The notes under the pieces were generated by a model. It saw only the letters and a program-made list of their open reading frames with translations. It was not told where the DNA came from and did no database searches. A stretch of DNA of 64,000 nucleotides, from assembly GCF_018991925.1 (NCBI RefSeq), contig NW_024729710.1:266001-330000 (forward strand), read 5' to 3'. Source of the DNA: Homarus americanus. Its lineage: Eukaryota; Arthropoda; Malacostraca; Decapoda; Nephropidae. Positions 11,565 to 22,996 of the stretch are shown one piece after another; positions within the stretch are counted from its first letter, which is position 1, and every line of letters starts with the position of its first letter. The translations under genes were made by a program, and so were the position numbers.

Positions 11565-13714
11565 CTTCAAACTATGAAGTTAAGGAACAAACGTATTAAA
11601 GATAAAGTACAAAAAGATTATGTCCTTACCTGCCAATATCAAGCGCCGCCGCATTTGAAATTCTTTGTGACGCGACAGAGGAAAATTAAATTAAAGTCAG
11701 CGTCAAAAGGATAGCGTTTGTCACTTTTTTCTCTCGTCAGGAATTTTATGAAGTAGCTGAAAAAATTCCAGATATGACAATATGAGCTGGTCTAAAATAC
11801 CTCCGTGAATCTCCCAGTTAAAACAAATAAAAGAAAACCGTAAATGATGAAGGTGGAGAAGGTAATAAGGCGGCAGTACGAACGTCACTTGATAAATCAA
11901 TTATGTGTAAATGATTTCTGTGAGTAACAAGCTCCTTCGCTCTTCTTGAACGACTTCGCTGTAACTCCCGGCGTGTGGTTGGTAGGAATTATGGAGTCTG
12001 CGTTCTTTTGAGTGATCACATGTCTAACTGTGGTGTTCAGGATGGCGGAACACGAGGACTTTAACTCAAATTTAACCATTTTAAAATGACCGAAACTGGT
12101 CTACAATTTTAACCCACTCTTGAACGGAGATCAAGCTGTAAATAATGCCTACGAGATGAACTACCTGACACAACTACCACCAACTACCATTTAGCTTGGC
12201 AATGCACATGTAACGTCTCTGTTGTTTGTACATTAAATCAAAAACTAAAATATGTGAATAAATAGACAATTGATGAAGCAGTTCCTCGTCTCTAGAATAA
12301 TAATTAATTTTTTCATGGTGACATCAACTCTTAATGTGCTATTGGCTTTGTCTAATGTAAACTACCCTGAAATTATTTTGCTCTTTTGTAATTTTTGGTG
12401 TTAATGGTAAATCATATTCTTTTTAGTTCAATGGTATCAGCTCTTAGTGTAATGTTACCAAAAGCTACATTCCACTTCTCTTAATGCTTCAGTGTCTCCT
12501 GAAAACTATGAGTATTTGCCATTTGGAATATTGCCATCAGCGATCAAGTTAAACTTCAGTGCGCTCCAGAAGCCATCACCGTAAAACTCCATTCCATTTG
12601 CCATATTACCGTGCAGTACAACGTCATATTCCATTTAACATATTGGGCGTCATGGTAAAGTCACATTCAAATCTCGAATTACCATCAGATTCACATTCAG
12701 TCCTCTATGAACGCGTCCAGTTAAAAATTCCCTTTGGTTCACGAGCGAGATTTGCCACAGCTCGCTTTATCTAAAACAGGACTGTTGATTCTGTCTCAAT
12801 GGCCCATTTACTGCCACTCTCCCTTTGTACGTCAAAAAGTTAGCTTTGAGTTTATATTAATGAGTCGCTGACATGATGAACGGCGGCGGACAAATCGCAA
12901 CCCAAAGCCTTCGGGAGGAGACACAGATGAGTGCTTCAGGGTGTCATCTGTGAGCGGTAAGGTGACCCAACTAGCTAACACTACACCTGTGTATAACTCA
13001 GAAATACAGTATGTGAGAGCCTCTGTTTGTACTGTATAACAGCTGCACTATACCTTGTACTGCAGGAAGCAGCCCGTTAGCCGATCGCAATGCACAAGAG
13101 TTGATAATGTTACATAATTACTAAAATAGAATGTATTCTCACAATAGCAGGCACTGTGACACACACACGTGGTTGTGAGAGTAAGGAACACACCCAACTG
13201 CTCGCACCAAGGCCTAGACATGGACTGATTGACACACTTGCTGACTGGCTCTGACATACAACTAACACTGACGACGAGGTAGTGACGTAGTGGTGTGTGG
13301 CTGAATTCTTGTAGAAGTAATGGTACAGAACAAACTTAACATAGCTCAATATTAAGTTACAAAAGGATTGCATATAAACATGAATATTTGTTCGGAATAA
13401 AATACAACAATTGTCGCCGTCTAAATATCGTCTGGTACAATGATCTTAGCGGTGTTTGATGCTGGTGTCTCTGGTGGTGACGTTTTATATTGGTCCCCGG
13501 TTCAGTGTTCCTGGCGGGGATGTCATCTGTCACCACCAAAAGGTATATCGCTTCCTGCCGCCTTTTGAATGTCTTGACACCGAGTTTGGGGAGGAAGGGC
13601 CAGAGACTCGTTGGAAGTGGGGGGGTGAGGGTAGTTAAGGACACAGGAAAGGGAGACAAAGGAGGCGAAGAAAGGTTGGAGGAGAAGAAGTTGAGATTAT
13701 TTATTGAAGTGTTG

Positions 13715-13718
<4 letters not shown>
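11564..13718. other. Intergenic, no gene seen
   Basis: Non-repetitive, moderately AT-rich DNA. Short frames at 11897-12079 (-), 12559-12774 (+) and 13048-13746 (both strands) overlap each other and show no recognisable motif. Confidence 0.5.

Positions 13719-13751
<33 letters not shown>
13719..13751. repeat. (AC)n microsatellite
   Basis: About 16 AC units, followed by a C/T-rich stretch to about 13900. Confidence 0.96.
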
Positions 13752-13753
<2 letters not shown>

Positions 13754-14240
13754 TCCTTTTTCTCAGGCTCCCTTTCCCCTTACCTTTAATCACCTCCTTC
13801 ACCCCCTTCCTTCATCCCCTCCAACACCTCTTCCCTCACTTCCTCCCTCACCAACTCACACACCTCTTCCCTCACCTCCCTTCTTTACCACTTCCATCAC
13901 CACGTGTGTGCCTAAGGGAGAAGCAAACCCTCAGTAGTGTCACTTGGGCAGCGGCTGCATGTCTCTCTCTCCGCTACGACGAGGTATTGAGTGTTGTCTC
14001 TCGTGTAGCAGGATGTCTCATAGGTATGCCAAGGAGTGACAGTTCCCATATTGGAGACGATCACCATCAGGGTCCACGCCACTCATCATAGAGAGTGTGT
14101 GAGTGTTGCTGTGACTCTGGCGGTGGAGACGACGGGATACAGAAGAGGTCTTTTGTCTTGAGGTTTTCGTTCAATCTGTAGCCTCCGTCGGGAAAATACA
14201 GAACGAGAAAAAGAAATACAAGTGATAATCATACGTCTGT

Positions 14241-14333
14241 CATATATTCTTCCCTTCAATCATACATTCTTCCCTTCAATCATACATTCTTCCCTTCAAT
14301 CATACATTCTTGCCTTCAACCATACATTCTTCA
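14241..14333. repeat. 20-bp minisatellite, about 4.6 copies
   Basis: Exact 20-base register of TCCCTTCAATCATACATTCT, with one G and one C change in the last units. Confidence 0.95.
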
Positions 14334-15340
14334 CTACTACCATGCATTCCAGTTAGATATTCTTCCCTACAATAATACTCTTAATAAGACATTCTTCCCA
14401 GCTAGATATCATTCTTCCACCAATCTCCTTATCACTACAAAGAAGTAATTATCGAAGAAGTATACATACTTTCTCTCCCTCACTTCCCGGAGATATTAGC
14501 ACCTATCTGATTTCCTTACTGAAGTTACGATTTGTTTCATGACGTAATTTACATCGTCTACCTATCGTAACTACATACACCCTCTCATCCTTAAGTTACG
14601 AGGAGAAAAAAAAATACCATGCAATTCTCTTTGGGTTTGAGTGAAAGAGTTAAGTTTAATCAATATATAATTGTTTACTATTTCATTATTATTATTTATC
14701 ACGTTCTTCTCTCGTTTCATCGTCTCTTTAAAATATACAGGTTGTGTTAGAATATACAGGTTGTGTTATCTCATTCACAAAGCCACAGGATAGTTAGCTG
14801 GTGGGTGTTTGTCCAGGGTAATTGACTTCCTTTTACACCACGTCTGTTTTCCTATGATCTTGTTTACCAATATTATAGCTAATCACTCTTCCTCAACCCA
14901 CCTCTATTATTCTATGCTCTCTAACAAGCCTTTTTCTTTTATTTTCAGACTTTTTTCCGAATTCGTAAATACAGTATGTCTATCATTTCTGTTTTTATGT
15001 GTGTAAATAATGTGATATCTTAAAGTCTGTTGATTCTGAGTCGTTGAGTACTGTTGATTCTGAGTGGTTGAGTACTGTTAATATATTTTTTTTTACCTGC
15101 GTTCGTAACTATTACCTGTTCCGTAAGTATTAAATCTGAATAATGTTTTGGACTCTTTAAAACTGTATTATGTATCTGTGACTATCTTTAAGTCTGTCAA
15201 TGTTATAAAGTACTGAAAGACAAGATGATTATTTAAATGTGTTTGTTAAGGCGAATATATTGTCTTAGCAGCGAAGTTTCTCCATAATTTATAGTTATTG
15301 AGTTTAATTATTAATTGTTTCATACACACACACACAGTGG
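14334..15340. other. Intergenic with two short duplications
   Basis: An 18-bp ATATACAGGTTGTGTTAG-type duplication lies at about 14736-14770, and a 25-bp duplication (TGTTGATTCTGAGT core) at about 15027-15078. No gene recognised. Confidence 0.55.
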
Positions 15341-15436
15341 TTCATTGTTCCATTCATCACTGGTTCATTGTTCCATTCACTAGTGGTTCATTGTTCCACT
15401 CACCACTGGTTCATTGTTCCACTCGTCACTGGTTCA
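15341..15436. repeat. 23-bp minisatellite, about 4 copies
   Basis: Units begin GGTTCATTGTTCCA and end CACT/TAGT. Diverged continuations (GGTTCAT.. words) run on to about 15540. Confidence 0.93.
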
Positions 15437-15624
15437 TTTACTTAAAGTACTTAAATGATTCATAAACTTATACTTAAAGTGGTTCATACGCTTGTACTTA
15501 AGTGATTCATTGATTCAGTCTCACTCGTAACTGGTTTGTAGCTTCATTGGACTGAATTACTGTTTGATTTACTTCATCAATTCTAGTTATCTGCTTCCCT
15601 GTTCATACCCCCAAGAAGTTCTGC

Positions 15625-15630
<6 letters not shown>

Positions 15631-15676
<46 letters not shown>
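15631..15676. repeat. (GA)n microsatellite
   Basis: About 23 GA units. Confidence 0.97.
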
Positions 15677-15679
<3 letters not shown>

Positions 15680-15848
15680 AGCCTCCCTTATCACCAGCCA
15701 TATATAGCCTCTAAGCGCCTTCCGGACGCCGTCAAAGGGATCGAGTACCATTAGTTAATCGCTTTAGCTCGGAGTTGAATCCGAGAGGTTAGGTTAAGGT
15801 TAAGACTGTGTAGTGAACGATGTCTTATCATAAGGATCTTTGTCTTCT

Positions 15849-16216
15849 TTAGTGCACAAACGATCTGTCTCAGTGCACAAACGATCTATGTCTTCCTTAG
15901 TGCACAAACGATCTGTCTCAGTGCACAAACGATCTATGTCTTCCTTAGTGCACAAACGATCTGTCTCAGTGCACAAACGGTCTGTCTTCCTTAGTGCACA
16001 AACGATCTGTCTCAGTGCACAAACGGTCTGTCTCAGTGCACAAACGATCTATGTCTTCCTTAGTGCACAAACGGTCTGTCTCAGTGCACAAACGATCTAT
16101 GTCTTCCTTAGTGCACAAACGATCTGTCTCAGTGCACAAACGATCTATGTCTTCCTTAGTGCACAAACGATCTGTCTCAGTGCACAAACGGTCTGTCTTC
16201 CTTAGTGCACAAACGA
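15849..16216. repeat. Composite GTGCACAAACG minisatellite (16 copies)
   Basis: Sixteen GTGCACAAACG cores are followed by one of three tails: CTCA type (21-bp unit), ATGTCTTCCTTA type (27-bp unit) or GGTCTGTCTTCCTTA type (25 bp). The 21+27 pair forms a 48-bp higher-order unit repeated several times. Because 21, 27 and 48 are multiples of three, long frames stay open on both strands (121 codons +, 85 codons -). They translate to VHKRS-type repeats with no sign of a real gene around them. Confidence 0.95.
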
Positions 16217-16854
16217 GACACATTGAACAAAATTACATTGTATAAATTCCCATTAACAAGAATCACCCTCGACGAACTTTCAATGTGTAGATTCAAATTG
16301 TTTAAATTCCAACTGCACAAAATTCCATTGTACTTTATTCCTGTTGACAAAAAAAAATCCCGCTGGAAATTTTCCCATTGGACGAATTCCCAAAGGAACA
16401 GAATTTGTAAAATAGGTGAAGTTATTAGATTAACCTTGATCAGCCTCTGCTTTTATTTCCCCGATAATGATTAGTCCAGTTGATTTTTCTTTTCTTTTTT
16501 ATGTGGAATTTTGTGTGTAGGATATTTTTACTGTAGGATTTTGGCCTGGGTGGTTTTAATCCTACAATCAGGATTTATTTTGCCATAATTATATATTATC
16601 TTAATCAAAAGGAAAAGATAAAAGTTAATTATCTTACAAGTAATTTTGGTTAATATCTCCTGCGGTTAATTAGCGTTTTAAATAATTCAAACGCGTTAAG
16701 TTATATTCATCTTAATAATTAATATAGAAATGTTTTTATAAGAGGTTATATATAGAGAGTTTAAAGTGGCCGTGATACTTTTGGGGGAAATAAATTTTTC
16801 CAACAAATATAAAAACAGATTAGATATATATTTTTATTTCAGGTAATGACTGCT
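16217..16854. other. Intergenic; decayed AAATTCC-type repeats at left
   Basis: 16230-16400 contains recurrent AAATTCCCATT / AAATTCCAACT / AAATTCCATTG words at irregular spacing, perhaps an eroded minisatellite. The remainder is AT-rich with no gene recognised. Confidence 0.5.
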
Positions 16855-17399
16855 TCCTCCTCCTCCTCCTCCTCCTCCTCCTCCTCCTCCCTCCTCTTCC
16901 CTCCTCCTCCTCCTCCTCTCCTCCTCCTCCTCCTCCTCCTCCTCCTCCCTCCCTCTCTCCTCTTCCTCCTCTCCTCCTCCTCTTCCCTCCTCCTCCTCTT
17001 CCCTCTCCTACTCTTCCCTCCCACCTCCTCCTCCCCTCCTCCCCTCTCTCTCCTCTTCCCTCCCCACTCCTCTCTTCCCTCCTCTCCCTCCTCCTCCTCC
17101 CACTCCTCCTCCCCTCTCCTCCCTACTCTCTCCTCCTCTTCCTCTCCCTCCTCCTCCTCCTCTCCCTCTCCCTCCTCCTCTTCCCCTCTCTCCTCCTCTC
17201 CCTCCTCTCCCTACTCTCCTCTTCTCCCTACTCCTCCTCTTCCCTCCCTACTCCTCCTCTTCCCTCCCCTCCTCCTCCCTCTCTCCTCCCTCTTCCCTCC
17301 CTCTCCTCCTCTTCCCTCCCTCCTACTCCCTCCTCTCCTCTTCCCTCCCTCTCTCCTCTCCTCCTCCTCCTCTTCCCTTCTCTCCTTCTCTCCACCATC
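16855..17399. repeat. Polypyrimidine tract (TCC-rich), about 540 bp
   Basis: Starts as pure (TCC)n and passes into CTCC/TCTTCCC/TCTCC words with scattered isolated A residues. Strongly asymmetric: pyrimidine on the plus strand, purine on the minus. It explains the Ser/Leu/Pro frame on + and Arg/Glu/Gly frames on -. Such mirror-rich tracts are known to favour triplex (H-DNA) formation; that is inference here. Confidence 0.96.
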
Positions 17400-17425
17400 C
17401 GTATAACCCACCATGGACAGCTAGA

Positions 17426-17681
17426 GCCGATTATAATCATCAAAATTAACGTTCGAGTCAACCGGACATTTGCTAATTCGTCCATTAATCCGGACAGACA
17501 TCGACGTCACATTCCGGACCACTATATTCTTACGGTAATTTACAGGCGCTATCCGAACACTTTACAACTGATATAATTAGACCGGATTATGACGTCAGTA
17601 TCTCCGATAAGTGTCCGGATTAATGAGTGAATTAGCGAAATTTTGGATAGAGTTGATTATTATGTTTAATGATTATCGGGC
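17426..17681. mobile_element. Near-symmetrical 256-bp palindrome, MITE-like foldback element
   Basis: Arms mirror each other around 17553/17554. GCCGAT at 17425-17430 faces ATCGGGC at 17675-17681. CCATTAATCCGGACA (17482-17496) exactly matches the reverse complement of 17612-17626. GCTAATTC (17472-17479) faces GAATTAGC (17629-17636). GACGTCA-type words occur in both arms. Pairing is strong over about 45 bp and patchy elsewhere. It is bounded by a pyrimidine tract on the left and a GA run on the right. No transposase and no clear target-site duplication is visible, so the class is unknown. Confidence 0.75.
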
Positions 17682-17701
17682 TGCAGTTCTAACCGGATAT
17701 G

Positions 17702-17729
17702 AAGAGAGAGAGAGAGAGAGAGAGAGAGA
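17702..17729. repeat. (GA)n microsatellite
   Basis: About 14 GA units, directly after the palindrome. Confidence 0.96.
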
Positions 17730-17956
17730 TTAACCCACACATTACAGCACCTGTTACCTATGTCATCTTTACCTGTGTTAATCAAGATTGTTGGAGGGTT
17801 TTTTTTTCCCTGACTAACTCACCCACTGAGACATTTTTTCCGGGTCGTGAACTGTCTCACACTCAGCGCATGACTCATATTGCACGACCTGCCCGATCTT
17901 TCTCATAACCTCTCCGACCTTCCACACAACCTACCTAGTCTTCCTCATAACATTCC

Positions 17957-18367
17957 TGACCTACCTCACGACCTCCTTGACCTTACACTGACCTACCTCA
18001 CGACCTCCTTGACCTTACACTGACCTACCTCACGACCTCCTTGACCTTACACTGACCTACCTCACGACCTCCTTGACCTTACACTGACCTCCCTCACGAC
18101 CCCCTTGACCTTACACTGACCTACCTCACGACTTCCTTGGACCTGACCTGACCTTACCTGACCTACCTCACGACCTCCTTGACCTTACACTGACCTACCT
18201 CACGACCTCCTTGACCTTACACTGACCTACCTCACGACCTCCTTGACCTTACACTGACCTACCTCACGACCTCCTTGACCTTACACTGACCTCCCTCACG
18301 ACCCCCTTGACCTTACACTGACCTACCTCACGACTTCCTTGACCTTACACTGACCTACCTCACGACT
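17957..18367. repeat. 32-bp minisatellite with DR5-type TGACCT pairs
   Basis: About 13 units, each containing TGACCTTACACTGACCT plus CACGACCTCCT. Eleven units keep the exact TGACCT-TACAC-TGACCT core, i.e. AGGTCA direct repeats spaced by five on the minus strand. A variant pair (CCCTCACGACCCCCTT then CACGACTTCCTT) occurs at about 18088-18140 and again at about 18291-18345, showing block duplication with a period of about 203 bp. One unit near 18136-18165 is rearranged. Confidence 0.95.
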
Positions 18368-18564
18368 TGCCCCAGCATTCCTCGAGTTCACCTCACTAAG
18401 GCAGCTCATTATCAATTCCTAGTCGCCCTCATTATGCATGTTACAACACTTGCTTGAGGCAGTAACTCGAGCTCTTAACTCTTATAAATATTCCTTTTCT
18501 TTTAATTTCAATATTAACTGTTGTATTTATTAACCCAACACCTGGTAACACACGTGGTACAGGA

Positions 18565-18815
18565 AAGCATTTTGTAACATTTTGTAGCGTTTTGTAGTAT
18601 TTTGATCATTTTGTAGTATTTTGTACCGTTTAGTAGCGTTTTGTAGCATTTTTACAATTTTGAGCGTTTTGTAGCATTTTGAGTATTGTGTAGCATTTTG
18701 AGCATGTGTAGCATTTTGTAGCCTTATATATGATTTGAACATTTTGTAGCATTTTGAGTATTTTTGAGCATTTGGGGTATTTTGGAGCATTATATAGGGT
18801 TTTGAAGCATTTTAT
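18565..18815. repeat. Degenerate TTTTGTAGCA minisatellite
   Basis: Words of the form CATTTTGTAG / CATTTTGAGTA repeat every 8-13 bases with much divergence. The minus-strand open frame at 18530-18790 is a translation of it. Confidence 0.85.
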
Positions 18816-18977
18816 GGCATTTAAATATTTGAAATGGTCTCGTTAATAATAAAAATATACTAATTCTGGTTTTCATCTTTAGTAAACATGGTTGGGAGAG
18901 AATGCTTCAATTACCTGTGTTGACATGAGTTCTGAACAGCTGGAGATAATAAGTGGGATTTAAAGTTTTGTTTAGGC

Positions 18978-19350
18978 TCGATTAGTGTTTGGTTAGGTTA
19001 GGTAAGTGTTTGGTTAGGTTAGGTTAGTGTTAGGTTACCTTAGGTTTGTGTTTGGTTAGTGTTTGGTTAGGTTAGTGTGAGGATAGGTTAGGTTAGGTTA
19101 GGTTAGTGTTAGGTTAGGTTAGTGTTAGGTTACGTTAGGTTTGTGTTTGGTTAGTATTTGGTTAGGATAGGTTTGTGTGAGGATAGGTTAGGTTTGGTTA
19201 GGTTAGGTTAGTGTGGGGATAGGTTAGGTTAGGTCAGGTTAATCAGGTGTATGTGGATCACCTGAAGATTAGACACTAGTTTATTTCACCTGAGGATTAA
19301 ACACCTTAACTCTAACCTAACTAAACACTAACCTCACCTAACCTAATCTA
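18978..19350. repeat. TTAGG interstitial telomere-like tracts, inverted pair
   Basis: 18984-19245 is a degenerate (GGTTA)n array with TAGTGT interruptions. After about 65 bp it is followed by an opposite-orientation CCTAA tract at 19309-19348. The spacer holds a direct duplication, CACCTGAAGATTAGACAC / CACCTGAGGATTAAACAC. TTAGG is the ancestral arthropod telomere unit. Confidence 0.9.
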
Positions 19351-19803
19351 TGAACTGTTTTAACTCTTAACAGTACGATATTATTGACTCGGAAATAACA
19401 TGCAAGAAATGTTTAATATTTGACAAGGTTAACAAAGTAATTATCGTCATCTTTAAGATCATCCAAGGTCATCCAGGGTCATCTTCAAGGTCATCCGCTA
19501 TTTGGTGTTATGATCACATTCGATTAGAGTAATTAATAAAAGAGGGAAGAAATTAATGAACGTATGAATGGAGAGACGGGGAATGAATGAGGAAGAAGAG
19601 TGTAATTGAAAGGTGATGGATGGATAATGTGATAATGTGAGAACAAAGGCAGGGAATAAAGCAGAGGTAAAGAAGGAGATCAGAAGTCGACAAAAGTTCT
19701 AACATAACGAAGAGAAAAATATCAGAGTCAACTAACGAAAGAAATTAAGATAACGAATGAAGAGAGAGAAAAATGAGAAAATTTTAGAGAAGAAAGTAAA
19801 TAT

Positions 19804-19805
<2 letters not shown>
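19351..19805. other. Intergenic with GGTCATCC repeats
   Basis: GGTCATC words repeat four times at about 19463-19498. The rest is purine-rich AT sequence without a recognised gene. Confidence 0.5.

Positions 19806-19848
<43 letters not shown>
19806..19848. repeat. (GA)n microsatellite
   Basis: About 21 GA units in a purine-rich surround. The Arg/Glu frame at 19757-19945 is its translation. Confidence 0.96.
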
Positions 19849-20403
19849 AAATGAAGGAAAAAAAACGAAAATCACAGGAAAAGAGAGAGCGAGAGAACGA
19901 AACATTGACAGTAAACAAATGGAGAGAGAAAAAAAATTAAAGTGAGGAGAGAGAGAGAGGAAGAGGGTTTGAATGTGCCGTCGGAAAAAAAAACCACTAG
20001 AAAGGATTCGATTCTCTGGGTTTCATTTCCAAAGCGATTTCAGAAGCCAACCACGTCTCTCCTGTGTAATTATCACACAGCCAACCTGCGATGAGGATGG
20101 GGTACTCGAGTGGGAGTGAGTGGGATGGGGAGTGGGTGTAAGAGTGGGGTGTGAGAGGGAGTAAATGAGAGAGAGAGTGGGCGGGATGAGACGTGGGTGT
20201 GATTGAGAGTATGATTTGAGTGTGAGAGTGGGTGGGGATAGGGAGAGGGTGTGAGAGGTGGTGGTGGCACGGGGGTGAGAGTGGGCTGGGTGGGTAGAGG
20301 GTTTGAAAGTGGGTGTGAGAGGAAATAAGATTGGGTGCGATAAGAGGTAGTTGAGGAAATGAGAAGAATGGCATAAAGTGAGAGTGAACGAGAGAGGGTG
20401 TGA
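19849..20403. other. G/A-rich intergenic DNA
   Basis: GTGAGAGTGGG-type words dominate 20100-20400. The minus-strand His/Pro/Ser-rich frames (20073-20410) are low complexity and rejected as genes. Confidence 0.55.
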
Positions 20404-20612
20404 CTTTCAACCTAACCTAACCAAACGTACCCTTAAAATAACCTAAACTACCCTTAACATAACCTAACCTATCCCCAACTTAACCTATCCCTAACCTAAC
20501 AATAACCTAACCTAACCTAACCTAACCTAACCTATCCCTAACCTAACCTATCCCTAACCTAACCTATCCCTAACCTAACCTATCCCTAACCTAACAATAA
20601 CCTAACCTAACC
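20404..20612. repeat. CCTAA interstitial telomere-like array
   Basis: (CCTAA)n on the plus strand with repeated CCTATCCCTAA variants, a higher-order alternation of CCTAA and TATCC. Confidence 0.95.
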
Positions 20613-21412
20613 AAACCCGTGGCTTCAGTATGGATTTTACGAGTCCGTGTTCAGGCACCGTCTCCAGCCATTAGTTCGACCTCATCACTAAGAGACTTTA
20701 TCCTCACTCGGGAGACTGTCGAAGGCACTTAGTCTCTCCTCGGTGGCTTTTATGAGGCCCTCACCGACTCTCACCCACACCCTGGTCACGAGATTCTCCT
20801 CCCTCACGCCCACAAACTGCACGCCCACAAATTGTCGCTCGATCGTCAATTTAGCGAAATTACTAGATGAAGCAGGAAACTCTATCGCCAAAAGTATTCA
20901 TAGTTTTATACAAATTAACGCGAAAAATATTTAAATTAACTCCTTGCTAAAAATAATGTTCCAGGATTATAGGTTCGTAATATAGCACAATTATAGATCT
21001 ATCATGACGTTGATATATTAAAAATTAAAACCTTTACACGTATTTTGATAAATGAATAATCAAGTCTTAACAAATTTAACTTATTAAACTAATTCCTTCG
21101 GTGCATAAATTTTTTCTTAAAGCGCCTGAAACAAACCTCAAGGCAAATCACATTACAACCGAATCGAATCTAGTGTCAAGTCCATAGAAACAAGGAATCG
21201 AATCCCCTTCTATGACGTATATATTCCACAGACTCCACCGCTTAAATCAGTATCTCGTGTTATTCGAAACAACTGATGAACTATTTATATCTTTATAAAT
21301 GATGTACAGTTCATTAATCGCATCTATTTACCTTTAGTTATATTTAATCCATTCATTTAATAATTAATTGGTGGATAATTTACCAGAAGATCCCTCGGTG
21401 TCCTGTTAACTG
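20613..21412. other. Intergenic, no gene seen
   Basis: Mixed composition, then AT-rich. A minus frame at 20688-20891 contains a short internal repeat (QFVGVQFVGV) produced by the duplicated CACGCCCACAAA word at about 20803-20830. Not recognised as a gene. Confidence 0.5.
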
Positions 21413-21466
21413 TGACCTGACTTGGCTTTTCTACCTGTGACCTGACTTGGCTTTTCTACCTGTGAC
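21410..21466. repeat. 25-bp repeat, about 2.3 copies
   Basis: Tandem copies of CTGTGACCTGACTTGGCTTT plus TCTAC, then decayed TGACCTGCCTTGACC words to about 21495. Confidence 0.88.
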
Positions 21467-22552
21467 CTGCCTTGACCTCCTTACCTTTGACCTGCCTCGA
21501 CCTAATGTTACACCAGGGGATAGCTTACATCTTGCCTCCACCTTTGTCACCTTTCACTCAGGTAACTTACTAACTTCATCAAAACACAGAATCGAAACCT
21601 ATGAACGACTGGTAGTGAAGATCGCTAAAAAGAATCATTGTCCCGAGTTGTATTGCTACGTTGGTCAGCATATCAATCACAAAACAGGAGAAAATCCCTT
21701 AATTCTGTGGTGTGTCGAAGTTTTGTTCCCTGAAATGTTAAACTTGCTGGAGAAACTTTGATTCATTGTGATTTAATTTGTGTGATGTTTGGCAACGTAT
21801 TTTTTTGCAGACTTTATGTTCGTAGACTGAGATGGGAGGATGTGTGGGTGGAGATAACGTGTTTGTTTGTTTGTTGTTGTACTTGTTTTAGTTGTTGTTG
21901 TTGTAGTAGTTAAAGTTGTTGATGTCATTTTGTTGTTCTAATGCTTCACCTTTGCTCCTCATAGAAGTATTAAACCAAAAATACCTGTATAAAAAAAATC
22001 CAACACGAAATACCACTAAACGAAGGTAATGAATTTAACTTGCAATATTTAGAAAGAACGAAAAAGTGGATTGAATAAAATAATATCCATTGTAAAAAAA
22101 ATATATCGAACATACCCCTTCAAAAATGTACATATATTCATGCGCTTTGTGATATATTGCATTTCATGGAATTCTCATTACCAACAATGAATAGCAAAGT
22201 AATTATTCTCATTTATATGCGTCTGTGTATAACGTTAACTCTGGTAATTAAACAAGCATATATTAACGAGCATATACGATCACTTCCTCCCTGTGCAATG
22301 GAGCGTCATATACAGTTGCGGTCACAATTCCCTGAACACTTGGTAATATCTGGTATTTATTTCAGTGTTATGTTTATGATTGGTTGATAATTAATGATGT
22401 TTTATTTTATTATTATTGTCTGAACTACAAAATTTAAGGGAAAAAAATAATGGCTAACTTGAAACTCCATCCAGGAAATGAACCTAAATTTCCATGTCAA
22501 ATTTTGGTTTATTGTTTTAGATCGAGTTAGATTACGTCAGGGATAGATTCAA
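21467..22552. other. Intergenic; one unrecognised 104-codon frame
   Basis: The plus frame 21447-21761 starts inside the 25-bp repeat, so its N-terminus is repeat-derived. The later part (codons about 45-104, with the word CPELYCYVGQH) is of normal complexity but matches nothing I know. A GTT-rich tract lies at 21870-21925. Otherwise AT-rich. Confidence 0.4.
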
Positions 22553-22768
22553 GGTTAGATTAGAGATAAGCTAGATTAGTTTGGAATAAATAGTGCCTCC
22601 AGGGATCCGAAGATTAGCGAATAGAGATTAGATTAGAAGCTAGATTAGTTTGGAATAAATAGTACGTCCTTGGGGTCCGAAGATTAGCGAATAAAGATTA
22701 GATTAAAGATAATTTAGATTAGTTGGAAATAAAGAAATGTATCTTGGGGTCCGAAGATTAGCGAATCC
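22553..22768. repeat. Three diverged copies of a unit of about 70 bp
   Basis: Each copy carries GCTAGATTAGTTTGGAATAA (or a variant) followed about 25 bp later by TCCGAAGATTAGCGAAT. The shared end words are at about 22607, 22677 and 22749. Divergence is highest in the middle of the unit. Confidence 0.85.
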
Positions 22769-22996
22769 TTAAGAATCACCGTGAGCCAATCTCTTAGAAT
22801 ACAGAACCCGGCACTGGCTTCGGGTACAGGTTTACGGCACCATCTGTAACCCTGACTCTATTGTTCCCGGACACAACAGCCAACCTTTTGAGAACGCATT
22901 AGGGATATAAAAGGTAAGGCCTAATTGTTCTGCCTCTCTGTTTATAAGGCTTTTATGGCCGCTGCTGATTGGTGGGAAATTGTTCCAAGTTTTTGT

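Noticed and set aside
16846..17406. 186-codon Ser/Leu/Pro open frame
   Set aside because: Entirely a translation of the TCC-rich polypyrimidine tract.
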